Shown: piece by piece, positions 41,750-53,095 of the stretch
Layout: every line of letters begins with the position of its first letter
How positions within the stretch are numbered: position 1 is the first letter of the stretch
Source: Triops longicaudatus
Lineage: Eukaryota > Arthropoda > Branchiopoda > Notostraca > Triopsidae
Assembly: GCA_022885665.1 (NCBI GenBank)
Contig: JAGQDJ010000019.1
Coordinates: forward strand, 186,001-250,000
Direction: 5' to 3'
Length of the DNA: 64,000 nucleotides
Position numbers and translations under genes: made by a program
The notes under the pieces: generated by a model
What the model was told of the DNA's origin: nothing
The model's input: only the letters and a program-made list of their open reading frames with translations
The model's database searches: none

Positions 41750-43182
41750 ATGGATGATCAAGCTGTTGTAGTGGCTGCGAAGCCCTCTCGACCCGTATAC
41801 AGTGCGAAAAGCGGACTTGTCCGGAATATGCACCAAGTTCCTGACAGCATTTTGAAAAATCCCGAGCTTTTGAAAGCCTTAGAAGCTCTGCCTAGCAATT
41901 ATAATCTAGAAGTGCCGAAAACCATATGGCGTATCCAGCAAGCGAATGCGACGAGAGTCGCTTTACAGATGCCAGAGGGCTTATTGCTATTTGCACTAAC
42001 TTTATCGGACATAATTGAACATTTCACGGGCGCAGAAACAGTCATCATGGGCGATGTGACGTACGGTGCTTGTTGTGTGGATGATTTCACAGCACGCGCC
42101 TTGGGTTGTGATTTTATGGTTCATTACGGTCACAGCTGCCTAGTTCCTGTCGACACGACCTCGGGAATCAAGATGCTTTACGTGTTCGTTGATATAAAGT
42201 TCGATTCGCTGCACTTCTTGGAGACTATCAAATTTAATTTCAAAACACATACAAAGCTAGCCTTGGTCAGCACAATCCAATTCGTAGCCTCACTGCAGAG
42301 CTTAGCGAACGAGCTCAAGCAACAAGGATATTACGTCACGGTCCCGAAAGCCTCGCCGCTCTCTCCGGGAGAAATCTTGGGCTGTACAGCTCCGACTTTA
42401 AACGATATTGATGCCTTGATTTATCTCGGCGATGGTAGATTTCATCTGGAGTCTATCATGATAGCCAATCCACATATACCTGCTTACAGGTAATATGCCG
42501 TATTTGTAGGTTTAAGTAATATAGTTAATGTTTACTTTAAGTAATGAAAAAAATGCAAAAACATAAATCTGATTATACGAAGTCTGATTAAACATTATGA
42601 AAATAAAATATATTAAGGAAATAAAATAATATGTTTGCATAATTATAAATCTTAAGGTAAAGTTGAAGTCAGTCATTATAATGAATTTCTTTTCTTTTCA
42701 GGTATGATCCGTACAGCAAAGTATTTTCGGAAGAGTATTATGATCATGATCTAATGAAAGGAAACCGAAGAAAGGAAATCGAACGAGCTAAAAATGCAAA
42801 GAGATTCGGTTTGATTTTGGGTACGCTGGGTAGACAAGGAAGTCCGAAAGTTATGGAGACTTTAAAGTCCAAATTTCGCGAAAATGGAAAGGAACATATA
42901 ACGATACTCTTGTCCGAGATTTACCCCAACAAGCTGAACGCAATGGCCTCAGTGGATGCGTGGGTGCAAATCGCTTGTCCTAGGCTGTCCATAGACTGGG
43001 GTTTAGCTTTCAAATCTCCTTTATTAACGCCTTACGAAGCTGCAATCGCACTGCAGGCCATCCAGTGGCAACCGTGCTATCCCATGGACTTTTATGCTCA
43101 AAATAGTTTGGGGCCATGGACACCGAATCACAAACCAGCGTCACATAACGCCAAGTCTAAGGAATGTAAATGTACATCATGA
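41750..43182 (+). CDS. DPH1: 2-(3-amino-3-carboxypropyl)histidine synthase subunit 1 (DPH1)
   Basis: Radical-SAM-like iron-sulfur enzyme that, with DPH2, transfers the ACP group of S-adenosylmethionine to a histidine of eEF2, the first step of diphthamide synthesis. Two exons, 41750-42489 and 42702-43182; 406 residues. Conserved runs: [83 protein letters not shown] and [14 protein letters not shown]. The three cluster cysteines fall, as in the family, in the GACC, GCTAP and ACPRL motifs. A second intron is absent. The stop codon overlaps a possible early poly(A) signal at 43183, with another AATAAA at 43240. Confidence 0.97.
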
Positions 43183-43239
43183 AATAAAAAAGACATGATT
43201 GATTGCTGTATTTTTTCTGACATTTGGTTTCTTCATTGG

Positions 43240-43245
43240 AATAAA
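43240..43245 (+). terminator. Poly(A) signal AATAAA, probably DPH1
   Basis: Canonical hexamer 58 bases after the DPH1 stop. A second AATAAA at 43183-43188 begins right after the stop codon and is less likely to be used. Confidence 0.5.
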
Positions 43246-43788
43246 GTCACAGAAGTGATTTACTATTTCTTTAATGTTATTTGGTCTCGGAATTCGGTGA
43301 AAATTCGCTCTCGAAATTCGTAATATCTGAATTCATGAGTCAACCGCATGCTAGCATCATGTTAAGAAAGCGAAAAGTTATTTGGACAACCAAATGTTCA
43401 TAAGAGCTGTAGAGTTCAAGCGAAATTGCTCTGCGTCGGACGCTCGGAACCTGTCACAAAACTCAGAGGCTTGAGTAAAGAGTTTCCGTTACGAAACGTA
43501 AAGAGACGATTCCGAAGTAACTCCAGTGATATCATTCGTCTTTCTTCATGACATAACTTCCTTCGACAATCAGTAAGCACGTTGGACCGTATGCTGCAAC
43601 TTTGTGCGACCCCATAGGCCGTAGTTACGCCCAATTGGGACGTCCCAGGGTATTATATAACTAGGCTTGTCTATGTTACAGCCTATATCTAAGTTAAGGT
43701 TACCCATTCGCTGTTCGTCAGTCATAACATGTGCGTTCCGTTTGGTTTGTGAATAACCGTTTCCTATATTTGAAAGTACAAATATAAA
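43246..43788. other. Gap between DPH1 and CHCHD4
   Basis: No gene recognised. Holds the promoter of CHCHD4. The minus-strand frame 43634-43416 has no family support. Confidence 0.5.
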
Positions 43789-44342
43789 ATGTCTTACTGC
43801 AAAGAAGAAGGTAATTATTTACTTAAAGTAATTACGAACTCTTGTTAAAGACAAGGCTTATTAGGAAAAGATAAAATTGTGTTCCTAACGGAGGAAGATG
43901 CCAAAGCGCCAAGTGCTACTCCGTTCAACCTTCCAGAAGATGAAGATGAAGCGCCCGGTTTAATTTTGCCCAACGGAGACATTAATTGGGGTTGTCCCTG
44001 TCTTGGTGGAATGGCAACGGGACCTTGCGGTGTCGAATTTAGAGAAGCATTTTCTTGTTTTCACTACAGGTATAATATAAAAGAAATCCTTGGCTATTCG
44101 CCCTTGTAATAATTTCCTTGGTCAATTACAGTACAGCGGAACCGAAGGGTAGTGACTGCTACGATAGCTTCAGAACGATGCAAGACTGCATGGCCCAGTA
44201 TCCTTCATTATACGGCAAAGAAGAGCCCAAAATTGAAGAGTCCAATAGTGACGAAGAAACGAAAAGTGATACCCAAGAAACCGTAGCACCGACTAGTGTT
44301 AATGAATCGAGCCCTAGTACTTCAAGAGACTCGGCATCCTAG
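43789..44342 (+). CDS. CHCHD4: Mitochondrial intermembrane space import protein MIA40 (CHCHD4)
   Basis: Oxidoreductase of the intermembrane space that oxidises and traps imported Cys-rich proteins. Three exons: 43789-43810, 43865-44069 and 44132-44342; 145 residues (human 142). Exon 1 encodes only MSYCKEE, and the splice gives [19 protein letters not shown]. The redox-active CPC lies in [17 protein letters not shown]. The twin CX9C helices are [11 protein letters not shown] and [11 protein letters not shown], with the bridging [12 protein letters not shown]. The tail is acidic and Ser/Thr-rich. As in animal CHCHD4, there is no membrane anchor. It converges with the superoxide dismutase gene, 164 bases apart. 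Confidence 0.97.
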
Positions 44343-44506
44343 TTGCTAAAGGTGACATATATTTTCCAATTCTATAGTGTTACAATAGCCAATTGTACAA
44401 GCAAATGTAGTTGGACTTCGGGTTCCCCGTCAGTGTCCAACACGAGTCAATTACAACCCAGCATTTTTTTTGCTGTTAATGAAACGAAAGATGCCTTTCT
44501 ATTACA

Positions 44507-46756
44507 TTAAGCTGAAGTGGTTTTTTCCACAGCACGAATAACTCCACAGGCCAAACGTCGTCCAGCACTGCCGGTGGTCAAACTGTCAGGGCTACTAGAA
44601 TCGAGCCCTAAGTCATCAGCCTTCTCGTGTATCTAAGTTTGCAACATTTTGTTTCAGTATAGATATTGAAACACTTCATCGATCTTAACTCACCACAAAA
44701 GTCCTGTTCAAGATGGAATGCGGGCCCGACAAGCTCGCTATGCTATCCTTGATAGTTACTCTGACATATCCCTTTTCGTCGCTTTCAATGTTACCCAAGT
44801 CGCCAATATGCCTTGTTGTGAAATGTAAGAAATGTAAGCTTAATTTCTTCTGTGACTTTTAGCAAACTCGCTGGCTATACCTACCTAGCGCTGGCTGTAG
44901 GTGCACCGTGAGTTACGCCATGAGGGTTATAATGGGGGCCAGCCTGATTACAATTATTTTCCTCGGCTGCAAGTTCGTGGATATGGAAGCCGTGAACACT
45001 TTTGCCCGTTTTGCCGATAAAGTGACCTTCAAGTTCAATTGTCAAAGATTTGCCTTTCTGTTGGTATGGCAAATGTTAGTCGGTGATGCCAGAAGTTTCA
45101 ATAAGACTTCTAAGTTACTTGAACAAGAGTTGCTTTGCCTTTAAATCCACCAGTTTTCTTAGCGCCACCCAGACGGTTAGGAGCGATTATACTTTCAGCG
45201 TACAGTTCTTCGACTTTAGCTTTGCGAGGTCTAAATACGCACGTATAAAATTTCATATTTATACCTAAAGGCATGTTGCGAAATCGCACATACTTAATCG
45301 TAGTGGGGATTACGAGATCAACCAAACTGGGAGAACCTTTTCTTGGTCCGTGGCCATCTTCCTCCTCGAGATGTTTAAGGAGCAACTCATTGTGATGCGC
45401 GTCATGGTCCTCGTGGATGGCTTCCCCGAAATGCACTTCCAATTCGTGATCCAGTTCCTTCTTTTGCTAGAATAATCGGCCAATTAATATTACTTGTGCC
45501 CTACATCGAATGTGGAAAGCAGTTCGAACTACTTTGCCATGGTGAACGCCCTTATGTTCTCCATGACCGTGGTCTTCTTCAAGGTGCCGTAACATAACAG
45601 CGTCATGGTGTTCGGCATGTTCGGCTTCACTTTCTTGACTTGTATTAGCATGATGAAAATCATGTTCATGACGTAGGACATGTTTTTCTTCTGTGGTATG
45701 GTGCCTATGTGGTTCAATACCAGAAGGACCGGCTGCTGTTATTCCATGAACTTGTTCTAGATGCTGCAAGTGTTTCTCGGAATGGTGCGCTTCGTGGTCA
45801 CTGTCCTGTTAAAAACAATAATAAAAAAATACGCATGCATAATTTCGTTCTTTTTAATAGAATAATGAACAAGTTGGCGTACTTCATGGCCGAGATGGTG
45901 AACATGATGTTCGTGTGTTTCGATAGCCACATGTGTGTCGTATTTCTCATTTACTTCGCTGCGTAATTCATTGATAGCTTTCCATATTGCTGAAATATTG
46001 CTTCGAATTGCATCCAAAGGCGAAAGCTCCAAATCTAATGTAAGAAATATATGATAGAAGTTTGATAAACTTTGAGTGTCAAAAATGTACTTTTACTTTA
46101 AGGTTTGAAAATTGTAGCTATTAAATTATATAATAATAATAGTAGAGTAGAACTCCGATGTTGTCGACCGGTGGGGACCGTAGGATAGTTGACAATATCA
46201 GATTCACGTGCTCAGTGGGGGAAAATAAAAAAAATATCTAACGTGGAAAATAATCGCAAATAAAGGATATGTGTACTTTTGTTATAGTCTCCAAAGATCG
46301 CTACGAGAAAATCTCGCACTATCGGTGAATAAATTAGCGCAAGACGCCATTTTTAACAAAGAAAAATGTGTCCCAATATGTTTAATATAATCTGGAGTTT
46401 TCGTAATCGGTGTTGACAAAATCGGAGTTGTACTGTAAATGGTTCTACGAAATACGTTTAAAAATCAACTCATTACAATATAGTAGGATATTAACCGTGA
46501 AAATATAATTTTTCGTGCATAAGTTCTAACGAAATTTTTAGTTACTAATGTTAATTTATTTTCAGTATTAATTATTAACGCACTTAATTTTTGAAATTTT
46601 TACTATTTAATTACAGCAATTAAGCTGTAACATTAAATTGAATCTCAAATTCCGTAAATTGTTTTTTAACAATACTTTACCGTCAGACGCAGAGACGCGG
46701 TGTAAATCGTTTACAGTTACCGCGAAAAAAATGAACAATATATGAACCCACTTCAT
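44507..46756 (-). CDS. Secreted Cu/Zn superoxide dismutase with N-terminal His-rich repeat domain
   Basis: Eight exons read downward: 46756-46681, 46034-45883, 45805-45533, 45466-45294, 45230-45119, 45057-44885, 44811-44694 and 44632-44507; the frame closes exactly at 400 residues. Residues 1 to about 22 (MKWVHILFIFFAVTVNDLH...) are a signal peptide. Residues about 25-220 are a hydrophilic, His-rich region with 38 His in exons 2-4. It contains three modules of the form HH-x6-HLE, two of them ending in (E/D)xxGHG. The C-terminal half is a complete Cu/Zn SOD domain. Ligands are present: HGFHIHE, the Cys of ENNC, AGPHYNP, the zinc His of VTHGAP, RHIGDLGN with His and Asp, and SGPH. The disulfide Cys and active-site Arg lie in GRRLACGVI. 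It should dismutate superoxide outside the cell; the His domain probably binds metal (inference). Intron 1 contains a MITE. Confidence 0.93.
46145..46435 (+). mobile_element. MITE of Tc1/mariner (pogo-like) type in SOD intron 1
   Basis: A 291-base non-coding element with terminal inverted repeats. The left end reads GAGTAGAACTCCGATGTTGT and the right end, reverse complemented, CAGTACAACTCCGATTTTGT: 17 of 20 positions agree, and similarity continues to about base 25. TA dinucleotides flank both ends (46143-46144 and 46436-46437), the target-site duplication of Tc1/mariner elements. No transposase frame fits, so it is non-autonomous. The CAGTA start resembles pogo/Tigger termini. Confidence 0.75.
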
Positions 46757-47465
46757 GTTGACAAATGCTATCTTTGCGAACGATTTGCCTCAAACGAGGA
46801 CAAGAACTAAAAAATTTGGAGATACTTTCAGCGGACGACGCTCTAGACGTCGGTGTATTATTTTTAGCGACGTCTCCCGCATTGCGCCAACGCAGCAACC
46901 GCAGTTAATTTTAAATTGGCCTTATTTTTGCCTATCGTAATGTAGAGACGAGAAGCCTCCTTGGCTTATCTACATAACCATCGGGTCCAGGTGTAGGAAC
47001 CTACACGTCCCTGCTTTCTAGCCATTACCCATCTTTGGCATTGAATGCCTTTTATGTAGTTCCTGTGTTCTTTCCTAATAGAAAGTAGAGGTGTGTTGGG
47101 GGCCAGTATCGCTTAGTGCACCAAGACTCGCCGAGGGATTGGTTGAAACGAGAAGCAATAAATCTAATCCTTTGACGCGCAGAATAGTCCTGTTTACCTT
47201 CACGTAGGCAAATGAGATGGAAGTTGGCTACTACGAAGTATACCATGGCTCTGTTTGGTATCAAGAAAAAGAGGAAGACTCCATCCCAACAGCTAGCCAA
47301 AACCAGCTTTCTACCTGCTTACTACCCAAGAGTATTCGTTGGCCAATGTGAGGGCCTGTTACTGATAACATAAGCTGATATTCCGAGAAAGCAACTCTGC
47401 TTTAATTTACCGGATTTAGACGTGGACGTGAGCAGTTAGGATCAAGAAGTGAGGCTTTAAGAGTC
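46757..47465. promoter_or_regulatory. Divergent promoter region, SOD and HAL
   Basis: The two genes are head to head across 709 bases. No exon with support is visible; the frame 47300-47052 (minus) has no domain. Start sites of both genes must be here. Confidence 0.5.
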
Positions 47466-50192
47466 ATGAAAGTTTCTGTAAGAGTGCGTGGAGAGTGGTT
47501 GCAAATCCCCTGCAAAGATGGTAATATTCTGATTGAGTTAGTTTGCGATATGTCGTAATAGAACTATGAAATATGTAAAATTTTGCATCCTTTTCAGGAA
47601 GGTTTACCATCCAATGGCTTGGTACCGAAGCGCTGCGTAGATTTCTACGCATGCAACCGATCACAATGCACCATCGTAGGGAAGAGTCCGTAGTCGAGCT
47701 GCGGAAAACCAGGGGTGGGGCATTACTTGACCCGGATGACCTGATTGTGGATGTTCTCGATGATAATGACTACGTTTCCGCAGTTCTGGAAACAGATCAA
47801 CCTAATCCAGTAACGCTGCAAGCAGAGATTAAGTATATTCCTGAACAGATGTACGATTTCCATTTCACATTGTTCTTTGAATTCTGGTGAAATGTTAACG
47901 AAATTCGAAATTCAGTCCAGGGAGGTTTGTAGCACCGGATGACTACATGGTTTTGGACGGAAATCACCTTACACCTGCCGAATTGGTAGAACTGGGGAGG
48001 GGAAAATTTAAGATTAAGCTACGCAAATCTGCCGAGGAAGCAGTGAAAGCCTCTCGCGATATAGTCGATGCGATTTTGAGAGAAAATAAGGTTGTTTATG
48101 GTATCACCACTGGATTTGGAAAGTTTGCCAGAACTGTCATCAGCAAAGACAAACTTGTGTAATTTTTTATACTAAGTATTTTAAGAAATTCTTTTAATGA
48201 GGCGTTTTATAATTAGAGAATTACAAGAGAATCTAATTCGTTCACATGCAGCCGGAGTAGGCACACCGTTGTCGCCAGAACGCACGCGTATGCTTTTAGC
48301 ATTACGTATCAATGTATTAGCTAAAGGACACAGCGGTATATCTTTTACAACACTGCAGGTAATTTAGTTACATCCTCAAATATAGTGGGCACTTATAACT
48401 TCTTCATAGCAACTTATGGACGCTTTTAACGCGTCCTGTTTGTCCTGGGTACCGTGCCAAGGTACGGTTGGAGCTTCAGGCGATTTAGCTCCTCTAGCCC
48501 ACCTCGCTCTAGGAATGATGGGTGAAGGACGCATGTGGAGTCCAGAAACTGGATGGGCCGAAGCAAGATATGTGCTCGAGTCCCATCACCTTCAACCTGT
48601 TCAGCTTTCGGCTAAAGAAGGCTTGGCCCTCATCAATGGAACGCAGTTAATTACCGCTCTAGGCGCGGAGGCCGTCGAGAGAGGACGGCTAATAGCGCTT
48701 CAGGCGGACGTTGTCGCAGCAATGACCCTAGAGGTGCTAAAAGGCTCCTCCAGGGCTTTCGACTCAGGTAGCTATATCTGCATAGATAATCTACAAAAGA
48801 ATCGAAGAACAGGCTAAAGAGATGTCATCGGTAGGTGTGCATGACTTGCGTCCCCACAAAGGTCAGGTAGCCGTTGCTAAAAGGCTGCGCTCGTTGCTAC
48901 ATTCCGAAGCTTACCCTTCAGCTATTGCAGGTATACTGTAAACGTTTGGGGTTAGTTTCTGATATTTCAAGTTAATTACCTTGATACTAGAAAGCCACCG
49001 TTTCTGCGACCGAGTACAAGATGCGTATACTTTACGTTGCTGCCCGCAAGTCCATGGCATAGTTCATGACACCATCGATTTCGTTTACGATGTTATCTCT
49101 ACAGAAATGAACTCGGCGACGGACAATCCTTTGGTATTCGCTGATAGAGGCGAATTAATCTCCGCTGGCAACTTCCACGGCGAGTACCCAGCGAAAGCCT
49201 TAGACTATTTAGCTATCGGCATTCATGAACTGGCCGCTATGAGTGAACGACGAATTGAACGTCTGGTAAACCCGGGTATGAACATTTAAAAAAAGAATGC
49301 GCGTAGTTACTTATTTATGATTCTGTCGTGTTTTATATAGCATTGAGTGAATTGCCAGCCTTTTTGGTTAAAGAGGGAGGACTTAATTCGGGCTTTATGA
49401 TTGCGCATTGCACAGCTGCTGCTTTGGGTAAGATACCGCATATGGCATCATCGTTTTCTTATATGTTATTTCTATAGTGTCGGAAAACAAAACATTGTGC
49501 CATCCGGCTTCAGTTGACTCTTTGAGTACCAGCGCAGGTACTGAAGATCACGTATCCATGGGTGGTTTTGCGGCTAGGAAGTCTTTGCAAGTAAAATAAG
49601 AGTTCTTCAAACTTCACATTAACATTAATGTTTCTTTTTTCTTCTCTAGGTGATAGAGAATGTCGAAAGGGTAATTGCTATCGAGTTGCTTGCTGCTTGT
49701 CAAGCTATAGAGTTCTTGCGACCGCTGAAGACCACAGTACCTTTAGAAGAAGTGTACAAAGTTGTACGAGCAGTCGTGAGGTTTGTAACGGTGTTTAGAA
49801 GCTATAAAATCATTCGTTTGCTTTGTCAATGATTTGTCAAGCATTCATGTGTTTCCTATAGAGAATGGGACAAAGATCGTCATATGTCGCCGGATATTGA
49901 CGCAGTAACGGAATTATTGAGAGAAGGCAAGATCTGGGCAGCAGTTAAACCATACCTAGATGCAGTACAAGATGTTGATGTATTTTTTAAGACCATTTTG
50001 CAACATTCAACGCATTTATGAACAATGTGCTCAATTTAGGGTTTGGAATCGCATTGCCCGTCGCCCACAGCTTCATCGTTAAATTTCCCCATAGATCGCC
50101 CTAGTTCGGCGAAACGCAAGCGACTAGAGTTTGAGTCGAATGTGAATCGGGACGACGAAGAAGAAGACATCGAAGACAGAGACACTGAATAA
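47466..50192 (+). CDS. HAL: Histidine ammonia-lyase (histidase)
   Basis: Converts L-histidine to urocanate and ammonia, the first step of histidine breakdown; cytosolic. Twelve exons: 47466-47520, 47598-47850, 47916-48158, 48217-48358, 48410-48767, 48835-48930, 48991-49275, 49341-49427, 49478-49590, 49650-49780, 49862-49979 and 50040-50192; 677 residues (human 657). The N-terminal animal-specific domain begins [19 protein letters not shown]. The MIO prosthetic group forms from Ala-Ser-Gly in [14 protein letters not shown]. Other family motifs are [90 protein letters not shown] and [16 protein letters not shown]. The last exon adds a charged tail with [12 protein letters not shown] and an acidic end, longer than in vertebrates. 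It converges with CCDC112. Confidence 0.97.
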
Positions 50193-50319
50193 GACAGTTT
50201 TTCCGACGTTGACTTTTTTCTTCGAAGGTTTATGAGAGCATTCGTCTCCAAGAAGGTGTTGACCTGGCGAAAAATATTGTATTTCTTGGCTTTTGGTTAA
50301 ATTAAATTTTGTTATCACG

Positions 50320-51474
50320 TTACCGTTTCGGCATTTCTTTCCACAACACGGGGGGTTTCCAGAGAGGGTCCGACTCCTCAGCGATTTGGTGATGAAGGAA
50401 TGCCTTAGTGGGCAACAGGAGACGCCGTGGGTCTTTAGGTGCTTGCACTTTGGTGCTTAGGCGCGGTTCTGGTGAAGCTGAAGCGGCACGGGCTCGTTCC
50501 TGCGCTTTGGCAGCCGCTCTTTCTACGTCTCTCTGTCCAAACTGTTTCACTCGGGCATTCGCGCTTCTGGAACGCTCCCATTTTTGTAAAGATGTCATAA
50601 ACTGGCGCGCTTTTTCAGCTATAACGGCTTCCTCCATTTTCTTTTTCTTAGCCAGCTGGCACGCCAAGGCACGTTCCGCCTATTCAAGCTAATTAGCACG
50701 AAAAGTCGAACAGATTTGATATGTCACTTTTTCTTTCAGTAACAAACGCTTCTGTTCCAGTTCCTTGGCTCTTCGCGCGTGTTGCTCTGCTTCAAGACGC
50801 ATCATGAACTCAAATCTGTCTCGCTATGAGAGGAAAAAAATAATAAATAAATAAATAATTAAGGATCTCTGAAGGCGTGTTTCTTATACCCTCCATTTCT
50901 CAATTTCGTGTCTTCTTATCACGCGTTCGGCCTGCCAGTGCACTAACCAGGATTTGACCGACTCCGATTTCCGCCGTTGAATCTCTTGCAGGTCTTGCTT
51001 AGCTTGACCGCGTCCCTTCGCCTTCTCTTGATCGCGCTTCACTCTCCATAACTCCAGTTCAGCCTTCTGTTCTCTCCGTAACCCGCAGTATTTTCGATAC
51101 CAACGCAGATGTTCTTCAATTGCGTGTGAGTTTTTACCTGTTAATTTGGCCAGCTCAGGTATTAATGAGGCTCCTGGGCAATGCGTTGACAACAGACGGA
51201 GGAAAAGGGCGTGGTCGTCTGACCGCCAACCCCCCGTTAATCCACCGTTGTTGGCGATGAAATTTTGCAATCGTTCGGAGGCAGTACCGTTTGCGGTAGC
51301 GCTATTTTCTGAGCAATGTAGATTACTCAGCTGTGACGTTAATTCTTCTACTTGGGCGGCCAAACATGTGTAATGGGTATTTGTCTCGTCTTCCTTCTCT
51401 TCGTACGTCGGTATATGCTCCCATAACTTGGCCAACTTATGCTCCAAGCCTTTTCGTTGCACTTCCAAGTTCAT
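50320..51474 (-). CDS. CCDC112: Coiled-coil protein CCDC112 homologue
   Basis: CCDC112 is a centriolar-satellite and cilium-associated coiled-coil protein in vertebrates. Three exons read downward: 51474-50890, 50823-50728 and 50679-50320, all phase 0; 346 residues from the ATG used here. An N-terminal coiled coil (LEVQRKGLEHKLAKLWEH) leads to the family core: GGWRSDDHALFLRLL, then LTGKNSHAIEEHLRWYRKYC and ELWRVKRDQEKAKG. Basic coiled coil follows (LEAEQHARRAKELEQKRLLL, CQLAKKKKMEEAV). The C-terminal motif DPRRLLLPTKAFLHHQ corresponds to DPSRLYKPTK of the vertebrate protein. Family length is about 450, so one or more 5' exons may be missing. The open frame continues upstream of this ATG to a TAG-type acceptor near 51506, and I could not place the first exon. 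Confidence 0.82.
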
Positions 51475-52031
51475 TGTTTTGTCTCTTTTAGATACTTCTT
51501 TCACTACTACAAAATTTTTAATAAAAAAAGAGTTCAGAAAGAGAACAGTTATTCAGTACCAGTGATGCCCGAAAGCTCTGTTGCTCTGTAGCTATGGTTA
51601 CGAACGCAGAGGCACTCGGTAAGGCCAGCTGCCCGACAGCCCTGTGGTATGTGTGGAAGCACAGGTGGCTGGTGACCCTCGGTATCCACAAAACAAAATG
51701 TGAAGCAGTGCTTCCATCGCCATGTGTTACGCGTTTACGCATAACCAGGAAGAACTGAACAGACGATGTTTCGGGCTTGGCTCCTTTGATTGGAGGTGTC
51801 ATGCTAGCCGTCAGGTGTTGTTTACTTCTCAGGATTAGTCAACTTTGACTAGTCTTGTCTGAGATTTTCATTGAGTCGAAACAGCGCGCTCGAACTGAAC
51901 AGTGGGTTATTTCGTTACAGTGCTCTCGGTGGATTTCGTTTTTTCAACGTGAAGTGTAAAATGTGTATAGGCCTTTATTTGCTTGCAGTGTTTTGCATAA
52001 CAAGTACACAATTTTTTACCGTGTCAGGGGA
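51475..52031. other. Divergent gap between CCDC112 and the Cys-rich GPI protein
   Basis: Should hold the first exon or 5' UTR of CCDC112 and the promoter and signal-peptide exon of the plus-strand gene. An ATG at 51961 opens a signal-peptide-like frame (MCIGLYLLAVFCITS) that stops at 52033 and is out of phase with the downstream protein. Confidence 0.5.
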
Positions 52032-53095
52032 ATGAATGAAAATATCTCTTGTATTGAAGGTGTCGTGCCGGAAAAAATGCGAGGATGTCAACAAGACGCA
52101 ATGGCGCAATGTACTGACCCTTTGAAGGTCTTAACGAACAATCGAGATTTGGGATTCGCCACTACGAAAAGCGAGCTTGACTCACTATGTCCGTATGTTA
52201 TGAACAGTTTAGCATTTCTATGTTTCTTTTTCTCACCTTTTTTTTACCGGTTTTCATGTAGAAACTTGCTGGAAGGATTGCACTGCATAGACAATTTCAC
52301 GCTACGTTGTCTCGACAACCAACACCAACATTTCTTTAATATGTTATACGCGGGGACTAAGGCAGTTATTGTTGAACTTTGCCAAAATGAAGCTTATCAA
52401 ACGGGTACTGTCCTCAAGCTTTGTGATACTGTATATGATAGCGTGTCGATGTTTTAGAGTATCTGCAACACGCTCTTTGCATGCGTGAAGTTCAGTCTGG
52501 ATACGAAAAGTGCGCTACGGAATATCAAGATCGTATTCAAGGATATAATAATCCGGGAGACTTTTCTTTCGGTGACGAAGAAGTTCAAGGGACTATCGAG
52601 AGCTCGAAGAATTTGTGCTGGTATGGAGTTGCGTTTTGAGAGCAAAACCTTCTGATTGACAATTTTATATTAGCTCGTTTCAAGGGTACATGAACTGCTC
52701 CCGAGACGTTGTGCGATCCACCTGTGGTCAGAAAACCGCAGATTTTACTAAAGGATTTTTGGACACAATGGCTGGTCCTCTCATTCAAGTAATTAACTAA
52801 AAAGCAGTTACAAGAACAGTTACGTAAAAACAACTGAGCTTTTGTGTAGGGTTATTGTCTCGCGTATCAAGCGGACCACAAAGCTTGTCCTGTAGCGAAC
52901 ACGGCCACCAACGCTCACACATCCCAAGTGTTAACCACGACAGTCAAGACTACAAGAACTCCTAACGGTGCTCAAGAATCTCAAAGAAGATCGAATTCGG
53001 CGATCAAAGGAGGAAACAACGGAGCGCAGTGTCTCAGTTCGCTAAATTATGTAGTCTTAATCGCTGCCTTCAATTTAGCATGGCTTTTCGTGTAA
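52032..53095 (+). CDS. Cys-rich secreted, probably GPI-anchored protein; 5' end unresolved
   Basis: Not assigned to a family with confidence. Exons: ..52192, 52262-52404, 52458-52620, 52674-52788 and 52849/52850-53095, in phase; 275 residues from the ATG used here. About 15 cysteines recur as C-x7-10-C pairs (HCIDNFTLRC, CMREVQSGYEKC, CSRDVVRSTC, CLAYQADHKAC), as in ecdysozoan secreted helical Cys-rich proteins such as the 27-kDa hemolymph and DUF19 groups. A Thr-rich stalk (TTTVKTTRTPNG) leads to a hydrophobic C-terminus, LNYVVLIAAFNLAWLFV, typical of a GPI-attachment signal. No signal peptide is in frame: the frame is open only back to a TAA at 51957. Either a short upstream exon joins at an acceptor near 51988, or the signal-like frame at 51961 is separated from it by a base error. 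Confidence 0.7.
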
